7,239 nt of DNA from Casp-actino8 sp046091365 (lineage in GTDB: Bacteria > Actinomycetota > Acidimicrobiia > Acidimicrobiales > Ilumatobacteraceae), in the NCBI GenBank assembly GCA_046091365.1, contig JBJTBM010000130.1, forward strand, positions 1-7,239, in the 5' to 3' direction. Under the pieces are notes generated by a model. That model searched no databases. It saw nothing but the letters and a program-made list of their open reading frames with translations, and was not told the DNA's origin. Below are positions 1 to 6,319 of the stretch, piece by piece. The number at the start of each line of letters is the position of its first letter. The stretch's first letter is position 1. Position numbers and translations under genes: made by a program.

Positions 1-642
1 CACCTGGCGGAAACCCAGACGGTGCAGGGCCGCCTCGGCCCGGTCGACCCGGCTGAGGATCTCGATGCTCACCGGGGTGCCGTAGGGAACGCGACTGGCC
101 AGACACGCCGCGGCCGGCTTGTCCCAGGTTCGTAAACCGTCGAGACGGGACGCGGCCCGCACGTCGTCCTTGGTGAAGCCGGCCTGCACGAGCGGGAACA
201 CCGCGCCGTGCTCGATGGCGGCGCGTTGACCGGGGCGGTGATCGGTCAGATCGTCGAGGTTGACGCCCAGTACCACCGTGGCCCCCTCGCTCCGGGCGAT
301 GGGTCCCACCACGTCCATCAACTCGGCCTTGCAGTGATAGCAGCGGTCGACGTCGTTGGCCCGATAGGCGGCCCGCTCCATCTCTGCGGTCAGCACCGGA
401 GTCCAGCGCAACCCCCACTCGTGGGCCAGATCGCGACAGTCGCGCTCCTCGTCCCCGGCCAGACTCGGCGACACGGCGGTCACCGCGTGCGCGCGCGCTT
501 CGCCGAGCACCCGATGGGCCACCGCCGCGAGGTAGGCCGAATCGGCACCCCCGCTGAAGGCCACGACCACCGAATCGAGTTCACGCAGGATCCCCTCCAG
601 CGCGGAGATCTTGCCGAGCAACGTCTCGTGCGCACTGGACAT
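1..642 (-). CDS. larE: ATP-dependent sacrificial sulfur transferase LarE, C-terminus cut off by the window edge
   Basis: LarE is a cytoplasmic PP-loop enzyme that adenylates the carboxylates of the pyridinium biscarboxylate intermediate and converts them to thiocarboxylates, giving the nickel-pincer (NPN) cofactor used by lactate racemase LarA and its relatives. The visible 214 residues contain the ATP-binding PP-loop SGGADS (30-35), RCYHCK (100-105), the segment NLDDLTDHRPG (128-138) and KPAAACLASRVPYG (175-188), all LarE hallmarks. The family is usually about 270 residues, so roughly 55-60 C-terminal residues lie outside the window. The ATG at 642 follows a GGGGG tract (644-648), and the upstream in-register ATG is in another frame. 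Cys101, Cys104 and Cys180 form the three-cysteine set of LarE proteins that hold a [4Fe-4S] cluster, rather than the single sacrificial cysteine of the Lactobacillus type. No larA, larB or larC is visible, so the cofactor's client enzyme is unknown. The family call is secure; the cluster type is inferred from the cysteines. Confidence 0.93.
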   Translation of the reverse strand, partial: MSSAHETLLGKISALEGILRELDSVVVAFSGGADSAYLAAVAHRVLGEARAHAVTAVSPSLAGDEERDCRDLAHEWGLRWTPVLTAEMERAAYRANDVDRCYHCKAELMDVVGPIARSEGATVVLGVNLDDLTDHRPGQRAAIEHGAVFPLVQAGFTKDDVRAASRLDGLRTWDKPAAACLASRVPYGTPVSIEILSRVDRAEAALHRLGFRQV

Positions 643-723
643 ACCCCCATCGTGCCACGAATCGCCGGTCGTTCACCCGCTCGCTCGGACGAACGGGGCC
701 CCGTGACGGGCAGACTCGGGGTC
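643..723. promoter_or_regulatory. Divergent intergenic region, larE and hydrolase promoters
   Basis: This 81-bp gap lies between the start codons of larE (minus) and the alpha/beta-hydrolase (plus), so promoters for both must lie here or inside the neighbouring coding ends. I see no convincing -10/-35 pair. The gap holds a perfect 12-bp palindrome (listed separately) and a weak inverted pair CGTTC (670-674) / GAACG (691-695). The promoter role is inferred only from gene orientation. Confidence 0.45.
693..704. repeat. 12-bp perfect palindrome upstream of the hydrolase gene
   Basis: ACGGGGCCCCGT reads the same on both strands and its end is 19 bp before the chosen hydrolase ATG. The position would suit an operator for the rightward operon. 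In GC-rich DNA a 12-bp palindrome of G and C can arise by chance, so the regulatory role is speculative. It also overlaps the alternative GTG start at 703. Confidence 0.3.
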
Positions 724-1617
724 ATGGATCGACCGAGCGAGCGTTTTCCCGTCGAGAGCGGCGAGGTCGTCCGGGTGCCCTTGGCGAACCGACCGACACT
801 GCGCACGATCCGCCGGGGCGATGCGGGAGCGGACTCCCCCGTGTTCCTCCTGATCCACGGCCTGGCGTCCAACGCCCGCATGTGGGACGGCGTCGGCGAG
901 GCCCTCGCGCGGTCGGGCCACCGCAGCGCGGCCGTCGACCTGCGGGGGCACGGCCTCAGCGACAAACCCGACGACGGATACGACTTCGATTCCGTCTGCG
1001 ACGACCTGACGGCACTGCTCGACGAGCTGAACGTCGAACGGGCGGTGTGGGTCGGCCAGTCGTGGGGCGGCAACATCGTCGTGCACGCGGCGCACCGACA
1101 TCCCGAGCGGGTGATCGGCGCGGTGGCCGTCGACGGCGGGATGATCGAACTCGCACGGGTGTTCCCCGAGTGGGAGGACTGCGCGCGGGTCATGGCTCCG
1201 CCCCGTCTCGCCGGGATGCGCGCCGGCCGACTCGAGGGGGCGATCCGCGCCACGAACTCCGACTGGCCCGAGAGCGGAATCGTGGGGTCGCTCTCCAACT
1301 TCGAATTCCTCCCTGACGGCACGATCCGCCCGCACCTCAGCTTCGAGCGCCACATGATGATCCTGCGCGAACTGTGGGCACACCGCCCGTCCGAACTCTT
1401 CGCCGAGATCGAGCGACCACTCCTCTTCATGCCCGCCGACTCCGGCGACGTGTCGTGGACCAACGACAAGGAACGAGCCGTCGATCATGCCATCGCCACG
1501 GCCCGCCGCGCCCGGGCCCACTGGTTCCGCCCGGCCCACCACGACCTGCACGCCCAGCAACCGCAAAGATGTGCCGACGTGCTCGTCGAGAACGTCGAGA
1601 ACGGATTCCTCTCATGA
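724..1617 (+). CDS. Alpha/beta-hydrolase fold protein
   Basis: This is a soluble hydrolase of 297 residues, a normal length for a single-domain alpha/beta-hydrolase, with no signal peptide or membrane segment. The oxyanion-loop motif HGLASN is at 45-50, followed by the typical DLRGHGLSDKP segment (72-82). The nucleophile elbow GQSWGG (111-116) places the catalytic serine at Ser113. The acid is probably Asp239 in MPADSGD, and the catalytic histidine is His273 in the C-terminal HHDLHAQQP stretch. A lid region lies at roughly 140-225. The substrate cannot be told from sequence; an ester, lactone or related bond is likely. The reading frame is open back to 208, but everything before 724 overlaps larE on the other strand or the gap and lacks hydrolase similarity, so the ATG at 724 is preferred; a GTG at 703 would add seven residues. 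The ribosome site is weak (GGGG just upstream). The stop overlaps the next start as ATGA, so the two are probably translated together. Confidence 0.88.
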   Translation: MDRPSERFPVESGEVVRVPLANRPTLRTIRRGDAGADSPVFLLIHGLASNARMWDGVGEALARSGHRSAAVDLRGHGLSDKPDDGYDFDSVCDDLTALLDELNVERAVWVGQSWGGNIVVHAAHRHPERVIGAVAVDGGMIELARVFPEWEDCARVMAPPRLAGMRAGRLEGAIRATNSDWPESGIVGSLSNFEFLPDGTIRPHLSFERHMMILRELWAHRPSELFAEIERPLLFMPADSGDVSWTNDKERAVDHAIATARRARAHWFRPAHHDLHAQQPQRCADVLVENVENGFLS

Positions 1618-2876
1618 ACATGCCGCGCCTGCTCACCATTATGGGTTCGGGCGAGACCGCCCCCACGATGATGAAACCCCACCGCGACCTGATCGCGCGG
1701 TTGCCCGGTCGGCCGAGCGCGGTCGTGCTCGACACCCCGTACGGATTCCAGGAGAACGCCCCGGAGTTGGCCGCGCGCGCGGTGGAGTACTTCCGCCAGA
1801 GCGTCGGTCATCCGATCGAGGTCGCCGGCCTCGCCCGCCTTCACGATGCCGACCCGCTCGAAGTGGAACAGGGACTCGATCGCGTGCGTCGGGCCGACTA
1901 CTTGTTCGCCGGCCCCGGCAGCCCGACCTACGCGTTGCGCCAATGGGCGGGCACGGCCGTTCCCGACATCGTTCGCGGCAAGTTGCGCGACGGTGGCGCG
2001 ATCACCTTCGCGTCGGCGGCGGCATTGACGCTCGGACGGTTCACCGTGCCGGTATACGAGATCTACAAGGTCGGCGCCGAGCCGCGCTGGCTCGACGGAC
2101 TCGACCTCCTGAGCGAGGTCAGTCTGAACGTGGCGGTCATCCCCCACTACGACAACTCCGAGGGTGGACACCACGACACCCGCTTTTGCTATCTCGGCGA
2201 GCGGCGACTGCAGATGCTGGAAGAGATGCTGCCCGCCGACGCGCACGTGATCGGCGTCGACGAACACACCGGGGTCGTGCTCGACCTCGATGCCTCGACC
2301 GCGACCGTCATCGGCAACGGGACCGTCACCGTCCGCGTGCGCGGAACTTCCACGACCTTCCCCTCCGGCTCGGTGATCTCGATCGACCAATTGCGCGACC
2401 CCGGTCGAGCATCGACGAACGTCGGCGCCCCGGACCGACCCGACGATTCGCATCCGACCCTCGGGTCCCCCGCGGCGACGGCGTCGCTCGCCGCCGACAC
2501 CGCACGGGCAACGCGCGCTTTCGACGAGGCGTTGGCGGCCGGACGGGCCGGAGATGCCGCCCGCGCCGCGCTCGAACTGGAGACCGCGATCCGCGACTGG
2601 TCGGCCGACACCTTGCAGAGCACCGACACGGACAACGCTCATGCCGCATTGCGCTCGATGATCGTACGTCTCGGCGACGCGGCCGTGGGCGGCTTGGCCG
2701 ACCCCCGCGACGTGATCGGGCCGTACATCGGGGTGCTGCTCGAGCTGCGGGCCGCGGTGCGCGCCGACAAGCGATACGACCTCAGCGACCTCATTCGAGA
2801 CCGACTGGCCGCCGTCGACGTCGAGGTTCGTGACACGCCCCAGGGCGTCGAGTGGGTTCTACGCGGTCCGCAATGA
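1614..2876 (+). CDS. Peptidase S51/class-I amidotransferase-like protein fused to a cysteinyl-tRNA synthetase C-terminal-like domain
   Basis: This cytoplasmic protein has 420 residues in two parts. Residues 1-260 look like the cyanophycinase/peptidase E (S51) fold: MGSGET at 10-15, the turn GPGSPTYALRQW (100-111), a strand-turn-helix FASAAAL (132-138) where the family nucleophile serine would be Ser134, and IPHYDN (176-181) with a conserved histidine, then EGGHHDTR and VDEHTG. Residues 262-292 are a Pro/Ser/Asp-rich linker. Residues about 293-418 are helical and match the end of cysteinyl-tRNA synthetase: LLELRAAVRADKRYDLSDLIRDRLA (375-399) followed by VEVRDTPQGVEW. The synthetase catalytic HIGH and KMSKS signatures and its zinc-binding core are absent. 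The ATG at 1614 overlaps the preceding stop by 4 nt; an in-frame ATG at 1620 is possible. Function is unknown: a peptidase, an amidase or a non-catalytic RNA-associated protein are all possible. The domain calls are from recognised motifs; any link to tRNA or cysteine is inference. Confidence 0.85.
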   Translation: MNMPRLLTIMGSGETAPTMMKPHRDLIARLPGRPSAVVLDTPYGFQENAPELAARAVEYFRQSVGHPIEVAGLARLHDADPLEVEQGLDRVRRADYLFAGPGSPTYALRQWAGTAVPDIVRGKLRDGGAITFASAAALTLGRFTVPVYEIYKVGAEPRWLDGLDLLSEVSLNVAVIPHYDNSEGGHHDTRFCYLGERRLQMLEEMLPADAHVIGVDEHTGVVLDLDASTATVIGNGTVTVRVRGTSTTFPSGSVISIDQLRDPGRASTNVGAPDRPDDSHPTLGSPAATASLAADTARATRAFDEALAAGRAGDAARAALELETAIRDWSADTLQSTDTDNAHAALRSMIVRLGDAAVGGLADPRDVIGPYIGVLLELRAAVRADKRYDLSDLIRDRLAAVDVEVRDTPQGVEWVLRGPQ

Positions 2877-3728
2877 CGGACCGTGGTGGTCCATGCCGGC
2901 CACCCGGGCGCGACGCCTGACCCCGGCGGCGGTGTACACGGCGATGAAGACGATGGTTCCGGCGATGATGATCACCGCTCCGCTCGGGACGTCGGCGTAC
3001 CAACTGGCGTACATGCCGACCCCTCCGAACGCCGCCCCCAACAACGGCGACAACCACAACATCCGTCCGAACGAGTTGGTCAGCAGTCGGGCCGTCACCG
3101 CCGGCAAAACGAGCAGGGCTGAGATCAACAACACCCCGATCACCCTCACCGTCACCAGGATGGTGGCCGACAGCAGGATCATGAGCACCGCCTCCATACC
3201 GGGAACGTTGACTCCGCTGACACCGGCCACCTCGGGATCGAACGTGGTGAAGAGAAGCTTGCGATACAAGTGCACCACGACGACCGCGCTGACGACACCC
3301 ACCGCGGCCACGGCGAGGATGTCACCCGTGAACACCCCGAGTACGTTGCCGAAGAGAACCGCATCGATGCTGCGCTTGGCCTGACCGAAACGCGCCTGGA
3401 GGGCCAACCCCACCGCGAACGAGGCCGTGGTGATCACACCGATGGCCGCGTCGGCTCCGATGATGCGCTTGCGCGAGACGCGACCGATCATCAACCCGGA
3501 AACCACACCCCAAACGCCGGCCCCGATGAAGTAGTTGATGTTCAGCACGGCGGCCAATGCCGCACCGCCGAACACGGCGTGGCTGAGACCGTGGCCGATG
3601 TAACTCATGCTGCGCAGCACCACGAACACGCCGATCAGACCGCACAGGGCTCCGGCCAAGGTGGCGATGAGCAAACCGTTGCGGAAGAATTCGAACGAAA
3701 ACGGCTCGAGCAGGTCGACCGCGAACAC
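2859..3728 (-). CDS. znuB: Metal (probably zinc) ABC transporter permease, ZnuB family
   Basis: This is the inner-membrane channel subunit of a metal-ion importer; it would act as a dimer with the neighbouring ATPase and binding lipoprotein. The 289 residues are mostly hydrophobic helices (for example about 17-38, 52-80, 91-110, 134-153, 180-215, 225-243, 250-270), as expected for the ABC-3 family. Family motifs include GHGLSHAVFGG (46-56), FDPEVAGVSGV (163-173), VIGVLLISALLVLPAVTARLL (196-216) and a DVPSGA turn (246-251). The start is GTG, two bases after the ATPase stop, with a GGAG ribosome site at 3736-3739 spaced 7 nt from it, so the start is well supported. The gene's end overlaps the tail of the opposing S51/CysS-like gene by 18 bp. 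Sequence alone cannot separate zinc from manganese or iron for this subunit; zinc is inferred from the binding protein. Confidence 0.9.
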   Translation of the reverse strand: MFAVDLLEPFSFEFFRNGLLIATLAGALCGLIGVFVVLRSMSYIGHGLSHAVFGGAALAAVLNINYFIGAGVWGVVSGLMIGRVSRKRIIGADAAIGVITTASFAVGLALQARFGQAKRSIDAVLFGNVLGVFTGDILAVAAVGVVSAVVVVHLYRKLLFTTFDPEVAGVSGVNVPGMEAVLMILLSATILVTVRVIGVLLISALLVLPAVTARLLTNSFGRMLWLSPLLGAAFGGVGMYASWYADVPSGAVIIIAGTIVFIAVYTAAGVRRRARVAGMDHHGPSLRTA

Positions 3729-3730
3729 GT

Positions 3731-4552
3731 TCAGGCTCCGCGACGACTGAGACGCAGGCGCAACTCGTCGCTTCCCTGCTCGAGAACGACGGGCATGCCC
3801 CCGTGTTGCAGCACCTCCATGGGCGCTCCGTAGGTGCGTTCGAGGAAGTAGGGCTTCAACACCTCGCTCGGAACCCCGTCGGCCACCACGGTTCGGTTGA
3901 AGCAGATCAATCGGGGAAGGTGGGCCGCCAGCCCGTTGAGATCATGGGTGGTGAGAACGATCGCGATGCCCGATTCGCCGTCTCCGCGATCGGGGCGCGA
4001 CTCGTTGAGATCCGCCAGCACGTGCAGAACCTCGTGACGGGTGCGCACGTCGACGCCCGCGGTGGGCTCGTCGAGAACCAGTAGATCGGGCTTCTGCATC
4101 AGGGCCCGGGCCAGGAACACGCGCTGCTGCTGGCCGCCCGACAACTCGCGGATGTGCCGCGACGAGAGACCCGCCAAGCCGAGGTGTTCGAGCACCCGCT
4201 CGATCTCGGACTTTTCGGTGGGCTGCAATCGCGGCCACCACGAACGTTGCGGTCGGCTCATGGCCACCACCTCGGACACGGTGACCGGGAAATTCCAGTC
4301 CACGGTTTCGAGTTGGGGCACATACGCCACCCGCAACGACGGCGATCGCATCACCGAACCGTGCGCCGGCTTCACCGAACCGAGCATGGCGCGCAACAAC
4401 GTGGTCTTTCCCGACCCCGAGGGTCCGACGATTCCCACGAACTCGCCGGGCGCCACCGCGAGATCGACGCTCTCGATCACCGGACCGTTGCCGTACGAGC
4501 ACGACACGTGGTCGAACCGCACCAGCGGCGCGGTGGCGACCGCGGTGTTCAC
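3731..4552 (-). CDS. znuC: Metal (probably zinc) ABC transporter ATP-binding protein, ZnuC family
   Basis: This is the cytoplasmic ATPase that powers the importer. Its 273 residues carry a full nucleotide-binding domain: Walker A GPSGSGKT (43-50), Q-loop glutamine in YVPQ (Gln80), signature LSGGQQQR (137-144), Walker B LLVLDEP (157-163) with the D-loop just after it, and the switch histidine in TTHDL (His203). All catalytic residues are present. A charged stretch of about ten residues (184-194, NESRPDRGDGE) lengthens the loop before the switch strand. The C-terminal 30-40 residues after the domain resemble the short tails of manganese/zinc ATPases. The start is GTG overlapping the stop of the binding-protein gene as GTGA (4549-4552). 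No Shine-Dalgarno is visible upstream, so translation probably depends on coupling. Assignment to the ABC importer family is firm; the metal is inferred from context. Confidence 0.92.
   Translation of the reverse strand: MNTAVATAPLVRFDHVSCSYGNGPVIESVDLAVAPGEFVGIVGPSGSGKTTLLRAMLGSVKPAHGSVMRSPSLRVAYVPQLETVDWNFPVTVSEVVAMSRPQRSWWPRLQPTEKSEIERVLEHLGLAGLSSRHIRELSGGQQQRVFLARALMQKPDLLVLDEPTAGVDVRTRHEVLHVLADLNESRPDRGDGESGIAIVLTTHDLNGLAAHLPRLICFNRTVVADGVPSEVLKPYFLERTYGAPMEVLQHGGMPVVLEQGSDELRLRLSRRGA
3736..3739 (-). promoter_or_regulatory. Ribosome binding site of znuB
   Basis: GGAG on the minus strand sits 7 nt before the GTG start at 3728 and lies inside the end of the ATPase gene. It supports the GTG start and suggests that the permease has its own initiation signal within the operon. 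Confidence 0.6.
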
Positions 4553-5655
4553 TGCGGGTAATCAGCGGTGTCGGGGCCGACGTCGGAGACATCGACGGTC
4601 GTCAACGCGCTGGCGTCACCGCCGAGGGCCTCGACCATCGTCACGTAGTTGAAGCGCATGAGACCCAACCACGAGTGCTCGGGGTCGCCGGGTACACCGA
4701 GCAGGTCGTCGTCACGCAACACGTCGACGTAACGCACTCCGGTCTCGTTCCCGATCTGCTCGAGCACGTTGGACGGGAACACCTCGCTTCCGAAGATGGC
4801 CGCCACACCCGACTCGCCCACCTGCGTGATGAGATCCGCGATCTCGCGCGGTGTGGGCTCCTCGAACGACGACGGCTGGATGGCACCGATGACCGTCCAT
4901 CCGTAATGGTCGGCGAAGTACGCGTAGGCGTCGTGGTAGGTCAGGAGCTGACGTTGCGATTCGTCGAGGGTCGCCGAAGCGGTGGCCATGGCCGCGTCGA
5001 GAGCATCCACCTTGGCCACGAAAGCCTCGTAATTGCTGGCGTACGTCGCCGCGTTGTCGGGGTCGGCCGCCGACAATGAGTCGCGCAACAGAGCGGCGAA
5101 GTCACCGGCCATCGGGGGATTCGTCCACACGTGAGGGTTCGGCTTTCCGCCCTCCTCGGGGAACGAGAAGTCGAAGATCCACTGGTCCGGCGGCAGGATC
5201 GCCGTTCCGAGTTCGCACACCACCGCTCCCTCGGCGAGGTTCGCGTCGGCCATCTCGCGGGTGGGATCCTCGAGACCCAGTCCGTTGATGAACACGATGT
5301 GCGCCTGCTCGAGGGTGGCCGCCACGCTGGGGGGCGGCTCGTAGGTGTGGCTGTTGGTTCCCTCGGGAACCAGCCCGATGATGCGGGTGTCGGTGCCCGC
5401 GGCGATGTTGGCCGCGATGCTCGTGATGGGCGCCACGGTGGTGGCGATCATCAGCGGACCGTCCTCCACCGCCGAACGCAGAGGGCAGGCGTTCGCCGTG
5501 TCGACGACCGACGAGACAGCCGGGTCGGCGTCCTCCCCGCCGCACGCGGCGACCACCACACACGAGGTGGCCACGACAACTGACGCTAAACGCGAACGCG
5601 ACCGTGAAAGACCAGAACGACGAGCATGGTGAGCCATTGATTCAGAGTATCGCAT
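4549..5655 (-). CDS. znuA: Metal (probably zinc)-binding lipoprotein of an ABC importer, ZnuA/TroA family
   Basis: This extracytoplasmic, membrane-anchored protein captures the metal ion and hands it to the permease. From the ATG at 5655 it has 368 residues. A basic N-terminus is followed by a hydrophobic stretch ending in a lipobox, VVAAC, whose Cys38 would be lipidated. Likely ligands are His103 in NSHTYEP, His175 in NPHVW and His241 in TYHDAYAYF, plus an acidic residue in the C-terminal lobe, probably Asp311 in YVDVL. A histidine at the third position, where manganese binders of the PsaA type use glutamate, favours zinc. The long His-rich acidic loop of enterobacterial ZnuA is absent. Cys57 and Cys147 could form a disulfide. 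Three in-frame starts exist (GTG 5664, ATG 5655, ATG 5637); 5655 is chosen because GGTGAAG precedes it at good spacing. It is the first gene of the importer set and overlaps the ATPase gene by 4 nt. Confidence 0.9.
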   Translation of the reverse strand: MRYSESMAHHARRSGLSRSRSRLASVVVATSCVVVAACGGEDADPAVSSVVDTANACPLRSAVEDGPLMIATTVAPITSIAANIAAGTDTRIIGLVPEGTNSHTYEPPPSVAATLEQAHIVFINGLGLEDPTREMADANLAEGAVVCELGTAILPPDQWIFDFSFPEEGGKPNPHVWTNPPMAGDFAALLRDSLSAADPDNAATYASNYEAFVAKVDALDAAMATASATLDESQRQLLTYHDAYAYFADHYGWTVIGAIQPSSFEEPTPREIADLITQVGESGVAAIFGSEVFPSNVLEQIGNETGVRYVDVLRDDDLLGVPGDPEHSWLGLMRFNYVTMVEALGGDASALTTVDVSDVGPDTADYPQ

Positions 5656-5658
5656 CGA

Positions 5659-5665
5659 CTTCACC
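5659..5665 (-). promoter_or_regulatory. Ribosome binding site deciding the znuA start
   Basis: GGTGAAG on the minus strand contains GGTGA, complementary to the 16S rRNA 3' end, 5 nt before the ATG at 5655. The upstream GTG candidate (5664) lies inside this motif and the downstream ATG (5637) has none, so 5655 is the best-supported start. Confidence 0.55.
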
Positions 5666-5680
5666 GGGCCTGGCCACTTC

Positions 5681-6319
5681 TCATTCCTGAACCAACATGA
5701 CCCGGTCCATGAAGGCCATCACCAAGTCCTGCCACGCCTGGGGGTCCACCGGCCGGCCGGTGACCTCGTCGACGACCAGTCCAAAGGAATAGGCCAGCAT
5801 GAAGGCCGATCCGGTGTCGGGGTGCACGTCGGGGCGCACCCAACCCCGGGCCTGACCCTGTTCGATGACCTCGGCCAACAGTTCGCGCAGTCGCTGCTGC
5901 TCGGCACCGAGACGGGCCCGGTACTCCTCACGACCACGCGTGGCCCCCACCATGCTGGCGCGCAACAAACGTAGATCGGGCCGATCGGGCAGGAAGACCG
6001 ATCCCACCACCGCCATGATGAAGCGACGGAAGTCGACCTTGGACGTGGCCCGCTCGAACGCGACCCGAGCGTTGTCGATGTCGGTCTTCACCGATTCGGC
6101 GTAGATCTCCACCTGCACCGACTCCACGAAGTCCGGAAAATCGGCGAAGTGGTGGTACAGCGAACCCTTGGAGATGCCGGACAATTCCAACAACATCTCC
6201 ACCGTGTACCCGTAGAGACCGTGTTCGGCGGCCAGGGTTCGTCCGGCCTCGAGCAGGGCGATCTTCGTCGGGTGCGTCGGCCGGTCGGGCTTGGCGCGTG
6301 GCCGCGGCGGATTGTTCAC
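5681..6319 (-). CDS. TetR/AcrR-family transcriptional regulator
   Basis: This is a DNA-binding one-component repressor, 212 residues from GTG 6319, a normal size for the family. The N-terminal domain has the TetR helix-turn-helix: TVEMLLELSGISKGSLYHHFAD (39-60), with the conserved SKGSLYHHF recognition helix. The preceding helix is ALLEAGRTLAAEHG (21-34). The C-terminal half (about 66-212) is a helical ligand-binding and dimer domain too variable to predict a ligand. Translation from the GTG at 6352 would add 11 residues; GTG 6319 is preferred because it overlaps the stop of the upstream acyl-CoA dehydrogenase as GTGA, the same junction style seen between znuA and znuC. That coupling suggests it regulates acyl-CoA metabolism, perhaps sensing an acyl-CoA or lipid as several actinobacterial TetR proteins do. 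It ends 25 bp before znuA, but a role in metal control is not indicated by its sequence. Confidence 0.88.
   Translation of the reverse strand: MNNPPRPRAKPDRPTHPTKIALLEAGRTLAAEHGLYGYTVEMLLELSGISKGSLYHHFADFPDFVESVQVEIYAESVKTDIDNARVAFERATSKVDFRRFIMAVVGSVFLPDRPDLRLLRASMVGATRGREEYRARLGAEQQRLRELLAEVIEQGQARGWVRPDVHPDTGSAFMLAYSFGLVVDEVTGRPVDPQAWQDLVMAFMDRVMLVQE

Noticed and set aside
670..695. CGTTC / GAACG inverted pair considered as a transcription terminator or operator
   Set aside because: Arms are only 5 bp with a 16-bp spacer and no T-run; too weak to claim.
208..723. N-terminal extension of the hydrolase reading frame by 172 residues
   Set aside because: It lies antisense to larE and across the promoter gap, has low-complexity Gly/Arg/His composition and no hydrolase similarity. 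The real start is at 724.
480..1469. Long minus-strand open frame (329 residues)
   Set aside because: Arg/Ser-rich shadow frame antisense to the hydrolase and overlapping the start of larE; no recognisable motif.
1485..2642. Long minus-strand open frame (385 residues)
   Set aside because: Antisense to the S51-CysS gene, which has clear family motifs; the shadow frame is Gly/Arg-rich, a common effect of GC-rich codon use.
1487..2833. Long plus-strand open frame (448 residues) in a second frame
   Set aside because: Extremely arginine-rich with no domain, typical of the +1 shadow of a GC-rich gene.
3270..3833. Plus-strand open frame opposite the importer permease
   Set aside because: Rich in His, Asp, Glu and Arg with no motif; it spans two genuine minus-strand genes.
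5681..5700. TCAT-N12-ATGA inverted pair near the end of the TetR gene, considered as a metal-regulator site
   Set aside because: Only four matching bases per arm with no internal symmetry, and part of it is the TetR stop region; it does not resemble a Zur, Fur or DtxR operator.
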